This document shows, in pieces, positions 58,526 through 64,000 of a DNA stretch of 64,000 nt; the stretch's first letter is position 1, and each line of letters begins with the position of its first letter. The translations under genes and the position numbers were made by a program. Location of the stretch: assembly GCA_041390685.1 (NCBI GenBank), contig JAWKPL010000001.1:1488001-1552000 (forward strand), written 5' to 3'. The stretch is from JAIBBD01 sp041390685 (lineage in GTDB: Bacteria; Chloroflexota; Dehalococcoidia; UBA2979). Below the pieces are notes generated by a model that saw nothing but the letters and a program-made list of their open reading frames with translations, was not told where the DNA came from and searched no databases.

Positions 58526-60184
58526 TTGATTCGCAAACTCTTTGTGGGGAGTGCGGTCGCCGCGGTAGCGGCGCTGGCGCTTCTCCTGGCGGTCGGGTCG
58601 CCGGCCGGGAAGCCGCAGCCGGCGGAAGCCACCGTTGCGAGCATCTCGACGACGACCTCGGTCCACCCGTCAGGCTGGTGGGCCCAGCTGCACATCGTCG
58701 CTGAAGACGACGTCTACGCGAACCCGTTCACCTCGCTCTTCGACATCCGTGTCACGGCGACGGCGGGTGACTTCGGTGGCCTCGACGGCTGCGCGGTCGT
58801 GATCCCGGTGTTCATCCAGGTTGGGTGCGCGCCGACGCTTCCGCCGCTTCTGCCGTCGTGCTACTACGACGAGTTCCTGGGCTCGATGCCCTGTGTCATC
58901 CTGGCGTCGAACGGCTTCCCGACGATCCCGGGCTTCCCGATGCTGCTCGGTCCGGCGGACCGCGACATCGTGATCTGCAACACCGGTGAGTCCATCGGCC
59001 TGAACTTCTGCTCGGAGATTTTCTTCGGCCCAGGTCCCGACCCGATGGACCTCCTGACCAACACGACTGAGGTCGAGGTCTGGTGGCAGTCGCCGAACGG
59101 CTTCCCGGGCGGCACCGTCACCTTCAGCGCGTGGCAGGGTGCTTCGGTCAAGACGGCTGCGATCACCGTCCTTGGCGCTCCGGCCACCATCAAGATCAAG
59201 GCGCTGCGCGAGTGGAACTCCAACGAGGCCACTGAGTGTCAGGGTACTCCGGTCTACGTGATCGCGGCCGAGGAGTACACGTTCAACAACTTCACCACCT
59301 TCAACAACAACCGCGCCACCATCTGCGCGGAGGTTGAGGACTCGAACGGCTCGAACCTGCCGAACGTGGCCGTGAACTGGTCGACGACCGACGGTTGTCT
59401 CGATGACGGCCCGGTGGTCTTCACCAACGGCGCGGGCCTGGTCGACAACGAGCTTGAGTCCTGCGGCTCGGGCAACAGCGGCGACGTGGCGACGGTGACG
59501 GCGAGCGCCGGCACGGCCTCGGCTTCGGTCAAGGTCGCGTTCGGTGGCGACCCCGCCTCCTGCACGATCGCTGACTTCAACAGCGACCTGGATGTCGGCG
59601 ACACCGTGGACGTCATGACGACCATCCTTGACGCCAACGGCAACCCGGTTCCGGACGGCATCATCGTCGACTTCGTCGAGGTTGACTCCGGCGACGGTGG
59701 CGACAACGTCCAGTTCGTGACCACGGTCGAGGACACCGTCAACGGTGAAGTCTCGGCCAAGATCATCGCGGCTATCGCTGGCGTGACCACGGTTGCGGTC
59801 GTCGTTGAGACGATCGGGCCTGGCCCGGGCGACGCGACCTGCTCCGAGGCGCTCGACCTGAGCGGTGACATCCACGTCACCCCAACGGCGTGCGCTGACA
59901 GCGACGACGCGATCCTCGCGGGCAGCAAGCCTCCGGCGTCCGGCGGCTGGGGTACCTTCCTCTTCTGCGGTGGTACCAACGACCAGCTCCTCGACGCTAC
60001 TGGCTGCGCCAACCCGGCGACGGTGGTGATCTTCTACAACAAGCCCAGCGGTGGTTGGGTCTCGTGGGTTGTCGGTTCGCAGGTTGCTGCGGCTAACGCC
60101 GAGTGGCTGGCGATGTTCCCGAACGAGCACGTCTCGATCCCGAACCCGACGATCTTCACGGCCACGTGCAAGGCTGTCGCGTAG
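58526..60184 (+). CDS. Large secreted surface protein with Ig-like domains and a C-terminal unnamed domain
   Basis: A 552-residue exported protein. The signal peptide is MIRKLFVGSAVAAVAALALL with the end near PAEA. The middle has at least two invasin/Big_1-like Ig domains (EDSNGSNLPNVAVNWSTTDG and TILDANGNPVPDGIIVDFVE), with many Cys. Residues 463-552 form a separate domain beginning ILAGSKPPASGG and ending FPNEHVSIPNPTIFTATC, which is also found in the small protein at 61205. An S-layer or matrix role is likely but unproven. TTG start behind GGAG. Confidence 0.7.
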   Translation: MIRKLFVGSAVAAVAALALLLAVGSPAGKPQPAEATVASISTTTSVHPSGWWAQLHIVAEDDVYANPFTSLFDIRVTATAGDFGGLDGCAVVIPVFIQVGCAPTLPPLLPSCYYDEFLGSMPCVILASNGFPTIPGFPMLLGPADRDIVICNTGESIGLNFCSEIFFGPGPDPMDLLTNTTEVEVWWQSPNGFPGGTVTFSAWQGASVKTAAITVLGAPATIKIKALREWNSNEATECQGTPVYVIAAEEYTFNNFTTFNNNRATICAEVEDSNGSNLPNVAVNWSTTDGCLDDGPVVFTNGAGLVDNELESCGSGNSGDVATVTASAGTASASVKVAFGGDPASCTIADFNSDLDVGDTVDVMTTILDANGNPVPDGIIVDFVEVDSGDGGDNVQFVTTVEDTVNGEVSAKIIAAIAGVTTVAVVVETIGPGPGDATCSEALDLSGDIHVTPTACADSDDAILAGSKPPASGGWGTFLFCGGTNDQLLDATGCANPATVVIFYNKPSGGWVSWVVGSQVAAANAEWLAMFPNEHVSIPNPTIFTATCKAVA

Positions 60185-60214
60185 GAGGCACCCGCCTACT
60201 CGCTTGATTCGGAA

Positions 60215-60251
60215 GTCCCCGGGCACCATCATGACGGTGGTGCCCGGGGAC
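60215..60251 (+). terminator. Strong hairpin terminator after the large secreted protein
   Basis: A perfect 14-pair stem, GTCCCCGGGCACCA (60215-60228) with TGGTGCCCGGGGAC (60238-60251). There is no T run; its strength and place after a probably abundant transcript support termination or 3'-end protection. Confidence 0.65.
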
Positions 60252-60313
60252 GCATCCACGTCTTGGCGGGAAGGCGTGCAACCAATCGCAAGGCTGCACT
60301 AAGGAGACACTGA

Positions 60314-60907
60314 ATGATTTTGAGCAAGGCAATGACCCGGTTCGGGCTCGTTGCTGCCGCTGCTGCCCTGGTGCTGGGGCTCGGACTCGCTGCCGCGGGT
60401 TCGGCTTCGGCGCAGGTGCTTCCGGCGGTGCTGTACGGTAAGGGCCTCACGGCCGGCCAGACTGTTGCCGCCTCCATTGGTGGCAAGCAGTGTGGCACCG
60501 CCACGGTCACCGCCGCAGGCGAGTGGACCATGCAGATCGCGTCGGACAACTCGTGTGGTCCGACCGAAGGTGCGGCGATCAGCTTCACCGTCAACGGCCA
60601 GGCCGCGACCGCTTCGCCGGCTGCGACCTGGAAGTCGGGTGGTACGCCCTCTGACATCGCCAACGGCTACGCGCTGACGGTGTCGCAGGCGACTGCTACC
60701 GCTACCGCTACCGCTACCGCTACCGCGACGGCCACGTCGACGGCTACGGCGGTCGTCACGGCCACCCCGGCCCCGCCGAAGACCGGTAACGCCGGTCTCC
60801 TCGGGACCGACGGCGGCAACGGCGGCCTCTGGCTGCTCCTCGGCTTCGCCGCGGTCGCCGGCGCTGCGGTTGCCGGTCGCGAGCTCTACGGCCGCCGCGC
60901 TGGCTAG
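60314..60907 (+). CDS. Secreted protein with PPKTG sorting signal
   Basis: A 197-residue protein. A signal peptide ends near GSASAQ. The mature part has a beta-rich domain (AVLYGKGLTAGQTVAASIGG), then a Thr/Ala repeat encoded by GCTACC units. It ends with PPKTG, a hydrophobic segment (LWLLLGFAAVAGAAVAG) and a basic tail, RRAG. That tripartite end is a sortase sorting signal with PPKTG in place of LPXTG. A sortase is encoded at 61756. AAGGAG precedes the ATG. Confidence 0.75.
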   Translation: MILSKAMTRFGLVAAAAALVLGLGLAAAGSASAQVLPAVLYGKGLTAGQTVAASIGGKQCGTATVTAAGEWTMQIASDNSCGPTEGAAISFTVNGQAATASPAATWKSGGTPSDIANGYALTVSQATATATATATATATATSTATAVVTATPAPPKTGNAGLLGTDGGNGGLWLLLGFAAVAGAAVAGRELYGRRAG

Positions 60908-61003
60908 GTCGTAGTGTGACGGCGGGAGCAGACCCGCCTGAGGACGCTGACCTCGGTTGGCGGTCCGGGCGACTGCTACCGGCGTGACATCTGGGCACCA
61001 ATG

Positions 61004-61040
61004 AACGGGTGGCTCCTTCGGGAGCCACCCGTTTGTGTTG
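61004..61040 (+). terminator. Intrinsic terminator after the PPKTG protein
   Basis: AACGGGTGGCTCC (61004-61016), loop TTCG, GGAGCCACCCGTT (61021-61033), followed by TGTGTTG. A textbook 13-pair stem with a UUCG tetraloop. Confidence 0.85.
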
Positions 61041-61204
61041 CGCCTGTCCGTCGGCGGGCGCGCACTGCCTCCACGTTGCCCCGGCAGGTACTCTGTACGG
61101 CGTGGGTACGCGCCCTGCGGGGAGCACGCGGCCCCCGGGCGGTCACTGGCGGGATGACGCTCAACCCAGCGGAGGCTTCGAGGAGCCTGGAGAGAAGGAG
61201 AGTC

Positions 61205-61564
61205 ATGATTCGCAGGTTCATCGGTGGGTCGATCGCGGCGGCGGCGCTGGCAGCGTTGCTCGTGCTCATGCCGACGCAGGGCGGGACGGTGCAGGCGCAG
61301 ACCGGCGGCATCATCGCAGGGAACAAGCCGCCGGCGGCGGGAGGGTTCGGCTCGTTCGCGTTCGGCGGCGGGACGTTCGCGCAGCTGCTGGAGGCCTCGG
61401 GCTGCCCGCAATCGACCTCGGCGTTCTTCCACAACAAGCCGGACGGGTCGTTTGTGGCCTACATCCCGGGCACCTCGATCAGTGTCGTGAACCAGGACGT
61501 GATGGCGCTGTTCCCGAACGACACGATCCCGAACGGGACGATCTTCATCGGCCGCTGCGTCTAG
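61205..61564 (+). CDS. Small secreted protein sharing the C-terminal domain of the 58526 protein
   Basis: A 119-residue protein: a signal peptide (MIRRFIGGSIAAAALAALLV, ending near VQAQ) followed directly by one domain at residues 36-119. The domain begins IIAGNKPPAAGGFGSFAFGG, with GTFAQLLEASGCP, HNKPDGSFVAY and FPNDTIPNGTIFIGRC. About half of these positions are shared with residues 463-552 of the large secreted protein, including both main Cys. Function unknown. GAGAAGGAG precedes the ATG. Confidence 0.7.
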   Translation: MIRRFIGGSIAAAALAALLVLMPTQGGTVQAQTGGIIAGNKPPAAGGFGSFAFGGGTFAQLLEASGCPQSTSAFFHNKPDGSFVAYIPGTSISVVNQDVMALFPNDTIPNGTIFIGRCV

Positions 61565-61755
61565 GCGAGGGCAGCTGATGTACCGGCGCCCCGGGCTTCC
61601 GTCTCAGTGGCGGGCCCGGGGCGCCCTGTGCGCGCCGTTGTGAGGTCATCGTTAGGCATGCGGGGCCGCGCGCGTGTACGGTGGTACGCCGTCGCGGTAT
61701 CGTAGATGGGTCGGGCTGCGGCCCCGCTCCCTCGAATCTCTGCATGGAGGCGCGC

Positions 61756-62553
61756 ATGATGCCACTGCGCCAGTGGTGGGCGTTGCAGACGCGTGGGACG
61801 CGCTGGGCGACCGCGAGCGCCGCGGTGGCCCTCGTGGTGCTGGCGGGTGCGACGGCGGTGATGGCGACGGCGGGCGGGAACGGCGACGACGGGCCACTGG
61901 TGACCGTCTCCGCGCCGTCCACGCGGACGCCGTTGGGGTCGAATGTGCCCGGCCCCACGCACACGGCGGAGCCGCTGCCGACCGAGGACCCGGACCTGCC
62001 GACGCTGGAGACGCTGCGCGAGTTCGTCCGGGAGCACGGCGACCCGCCGAGCGCGAACCTCGGGCGGTTCAAGATCCCGCGCATCGGCGTGGATGCGCCG
62101 ATCGGTGAGCGCACGGTGGGCGCGGACCTCAATCTGCAGTACCTGAACCCCTTCGGGCCGTCCGATGTCAGCTGGTACAACTTCTCGGTCGACCCGCGGT
62201 ACGGCGGTGACATCGACGAGGGGAAGAACCCGACGTTCGCCGCGCACGTGGACTACGCGGCGCTGGTGCCGTACGCGCAGGTGAACTATCGCGGCGAAGG
62301 GGTGTTCCGAGACATCAACCTGCTGCGCGCCGGCGACGTCATCGAGGTCACGATGCACGGCAAGACTGTGCGCTACGAGGTGGTGTGGAAGCGGCAGGTA
62401 CCGGAAGCGGAAGGCGACTGGGGCAGCATCTTCAGTTCGGACGTACCGGAGGGCGACGCGATCACGCTGATCACGTGCAGCGGCGACTTCAATACGGTGA
62501 CGCGGGAGTACGACTCGCGGACGGTGATCCGGGGCCAGCGCATCGACGCATGA
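61756..62553 (+). CDS. Sortase (class F-like)
   Basis: A 265-residue membrane-anchored sortase. A basic N terminus and a membrane segment at about residues 20-40 are followed by a Pro/Thr linker. The sortase barrel starts LGRFKIPRIGVDAPIGE. The catalytic His is in PTFAAHVDYAAL, the Cys in ITLITCSGDF and the Arg in YDSRTVIRGQR. It should cleave a sorting signal and attach proteins to the cell wall; the PPKTG protein nearby is a candidate substrate. GGAGG precedes the ATG at 61756. Confidence 0.88.
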   Translation: MMPLRQWWALQTRGTRWATASAAVALVVLAGATAVMATAGGNGDDGPLVTVSAPSTRTPLGSNVPGPTHTAEPLPTEDPDLPTLETLREFVREHGDPPSANLGRFKIPRIGVDAPIGERTVGADLNLQYLNPFGPSDVSWYNFSVDPRYGGDIDEGKNPTFAAHVDYAALVPYAQVNYRGEGVFRDINLLRAGDVIEVTMHGKTVRYEVVWKRQVPEAEGDWGSIFSSDVPEGDAITLITCSGDFNTVTREYDSRTVIRGQRIDA

Positions 62554-62588
62554 GCCGTCGATGGCTCGTGTCTGGGAGGGACGCTGGC

Positions 62589-62675
62589 GGAGAGGGTGGG
62601 ATTCGAACCCACGAGGGGCGGTTAACCCCTACCCGCTTTCCAGGCGAGCCTGTTCAGCCACTCCAGCACCTCTCC
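62589..62675 (-). tRNA. tRNA-Ser, anticodon GGA
   Basis: On the minus strand a class II tRNA: acceptor GGAGAGG pairs with CCTCTCC. The anticodon arm is CGCCTGGAAAGCG with loop CTGGAAA, giving GGA (UCC/UCU codons). A long variable arm and GGGTTCGAATCCC T arm complete it. No CCA is encoded. Confidence 0.95.
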
Positions 62676-62751
62676 GGGGCCCGTCCGACGGGGTCAGGTC
62701 AGCCGAGGAGTGTGGCGGCTGGCCTCGAACGCCCCGCGAGGGGGGCGTGGC

Positions 62752-62833
62752 GGAGAGGGTGGGATTCGAACCCACGAGGCTTTCGCCTACCGCTTTTCGA
62801 GAGCGGCACCATCAACCACTCGGACACCTCTCC
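62752..62833 (-). tRNA. tRNA-Ser, anticodon CGA
   Basis: On the minus strand: acceptor GGAGAGG/CCTCTCC, D arm TCCGAGTGGTTGA, anticodon arm CCGCTCTCGAAAAGCGG with loop CTCGAAA, giving CGA (UCG codon), variable arm TAGGCGAAAGCCTC and T arm GGGTTCGAATCCC. No CCA is encoded. It lies 76 bases from the other serine tRNA. Confidence 0.95.
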
Positions 62834-62914
62834 GCTGACGAGTATAAATTCGCGGCTCGGCCTCGGACAAACCGGCGAGGGCGGGGGACGGCGCGAGTGG
62901 TGCGGGAGCGATGC

Positions 62915-63325
62915 CTACTGCCAGCCAGGCGTGCGCGCGGCCTGCTCGATCCAGGTTTCGAGGAGCGGCTGACCGGCCTCTTCGATGGACTTGAGCTTGA
63001 TGTAGCGGCTCCGGCCATCGGTCCCGAGTGGCGGGGGCGGGTCGAAGTCCGCGCCGCCGAAGAAGACGAGGTTCACCGAGACATCGTAGGCGACGAGCTC
63101 GATGATCCATCCGTGGTCCGGGAGGCCGTAGTAGGCCTTCTTCCACTTCACGGCGTACTGGAGGCCCGGGACGGCGTCCCGGATTGACTGGTCGAGCCGG
63201 GTCACGATGGGCTGCAGGTCGGGCATCACCCGGCGCATCCAGTCCTCGATCTCAGCGTGACTATCGCCGGGCGCGGGCGGTTTCCTGGATGAACCGGACG
63301 CGGCGGTCCTGCGCATCGGCGTCAT
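62915..63325 (-). CDS. DUF1801 family protein
   Basis: A 136-residue protein. EIEDWMRRVMPDLQPIVTRL, AVPGLQYAVKWKKAYYGLPD and VNLVFFGGADFDPP are the DUF1801 pattern (YdhG/iron-chaperone frataxin-like fold). Function unknown. ATG start at 63325; a basic, disordered first 20 residues could be trimmed. Confidence 0.8.
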   Translation of the reverse strand: MTPMRRTAASGSSRKPPAPGDSHAEIEDWMRRVMPDLQPIVTRLDQSIRDAVPGLQYAVKWKKAYYGLPDHGWIIELVAYDVSVNLVFFGGADFDPPPPLGTDGRSRYIKLKSIEEAGQPLLETWIEQAARTPGWQ

Positions 63326-63412
63326 CGGGGCTCGCCTCCTCTATTCGAACGACTGCGTCCCGGCTCCTGCACGGTCATGGTGCCGTCTGCCTCCGCAGGC
63401 CGCGGAGCGCGG

Positions 63413-63703
63413 TCAGCGGCGCCAGGCGGCGTCCGGATCCACTGAGGAGTCAGCGCGCTGTGTGCGCGCCAGGTACTCGGCGTGCAGCTCACGCTCGGCC
63501 TCGTCGCGCTCCTCGCGGCCGGCGGCGAGGGCCTCGACGGCGTAGCCGCGCAGGCGGTGCAGCCGGCCATGGATGGCGTCGACGCGGTGCTGGAGCGGCT
63601 CCGGGAGGCCCTGAGGCGCCTCGGGGCTGGCGAGCAGGCGGCGGGAGGCCGCGAAGCCGGCGCCGGCGGCGGTGGCGAGGAGGAGCAGCGTCCCGAGTTT
63701 CAT
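63413..63703 (-). CDS. Small membrane-anchored protein
   Basis: A 96-residue protein with an N-terminal hydrophobic segment (MKLGTLLLLATAAGAGFAAS) and a long charged helix (GREERDEAERELHAEYLART). It overlaps the upstream gene by four bases (ATGA), so the two form a translational pair. No function is recognised; the layout resembles YtxH-type proteins. Confidence 0.6.
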   Translation of the reverse strand: MKLGTLLLLATAAGAGFAASRRLLASPEAPQGLPEPLQHRVDAIHGRLHRLRGYAVEALAAGREERDEAERELHAEYLARTQRADSSVDPDAAWRR

Positions 63704-63990
63704 CGGTCACGCTTTCGGATGCCGGCCATGACGCCCAGGCCGCGGCGGACGCCACGGACGGCAGCCACGGTGCGGATCACCGGGTGCACGGTGCGGTCGG
63801 CGACGAACTCGGAGGTGCCGCGGACGTTCTGCATGGTCTGGCGCACTTCCTCGAGCGTCGGGCGCACGGGGTCGGCCATCAGATCCTGCGCGGCGCGGCT
63901 GAGCTTGCGCACGGCGAGGTAGATGCCGAGGGCGACGGCGATGAGGACGATGAAGAGCACGATGCCGAGGACGCCGTAGACGACGATCAC
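63700..63990 (-). CDS. Small membrane protein upstream in the same operon
   Basis: A 96-residue protein. One membrane segment lies at about residues 5-27 (VYGVLGIVLFIVLIAVALGI), then a helical cytoplasmic part with PTLEEVRQTMQNVRGTSEFV and a basic C terminus. It is 4-base coupled to the next gene. Function unknown. It starts 10 bases from the window end. Confidence 0.6.
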   Translation of the reverse strand: MIVVYGVLGIVLFIVLIAVALGIYLAVRKLSRAAQDLMADPVRPTLEEVRQTMQNVRGTSEFVADRTVHPVIRTVAAVRGVRRGLGVMAGIRKRDR

Positions 63991-64000
63991 GAGGTCGCGC

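Noticed and set aside
62589..62833. The serine tRNA pair as an integration site for the phage-like genes
   Set aside because: No integrase gene or duplicated tRNA end is visible near them, and the phage-like blocks are 8 kb or more away.

Overview
The window is high-GC DNA (about 70 percent) from a bacterium that looks like a member of the Chloroflexota, perhaps near Dehalococcoidia. The hints are a type 2 IleS under a T-box, an ECF sigma/anti-sigma pair, Thr/Ala-rich secreted proteins, a sortase, and LexA boxes of the GAAC-N4-GTTC type. That placement is inference; there is no rRNA to test it. No CRISPR array, rRNA or recognisable insertion sequence was seen.

Layout. 1-2125 holds the end of mesaconyl-CoA hydratase and a complete methylsuccinyl-CoA dehydrogenase, two consecutive activities of the ethylmalonyl-CoA pathway. 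2139-21379 is mostly metabolism and repair: a cupin, ileS with a T-box leader, galU, a MutY-like glycosylase, a DUF35 protein behind a palindromic operator, a metallo-hydrolase, glutamate dehydrogenase, an orphan molybdenum hydroxylase large subunit, two tandem dienelactone hydrolases (one frameshifted) and a NirK-like copper protein. 21673-23773 is a lower-GC island with an AIPR-family phage-resistance gene and a small partner. 23854-39065 holds hydrolases, an L,D-transpeptidase, transporters, a potassium channel, a PAS histidine kinase, a response regulator and a Crp-type regulator.

The most unusual part is 39390-54644. A tightly overlapping packaging operon (four small proteins, large terminase, a zinc/HTH protein, portal) runs rightward from a promoter with a perfect LexA box. 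A second block (major capsid, connector, tail hub, OB-fold tail protein) runs leftward from a promoter with a near-perfect LexA box. Host genes lie between them: pspC, ridA, ruvB (with its own LexA box), a DUF559 endonuclease bracketed by palindromic repeats, valS and fic. No integrase, repressor, replication or lysis gene is visible. This fits a domesticated, SOS-controlled, gene-transfer-agent-like particle or an old rearranged prophage.

54744-62553 is a cell-surface locus: an ECF sigma factor with its anti-sigma factor, a membrane-anchored protein, a large Cys-containing secreted protein, a PPKTG sorting-signal protein, a small secreted protein sharing an unnamed domain with the large one, and a sortase. 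Two serine tRNAs and small membrane proteins finish the window. Two aminoacyl-tRNA synthetases carry two different attenuation devices: ileS a T-box with an AUC specifier, valS a 12-residue leader peptide with three consecutive GTA codons followed by a terminator.
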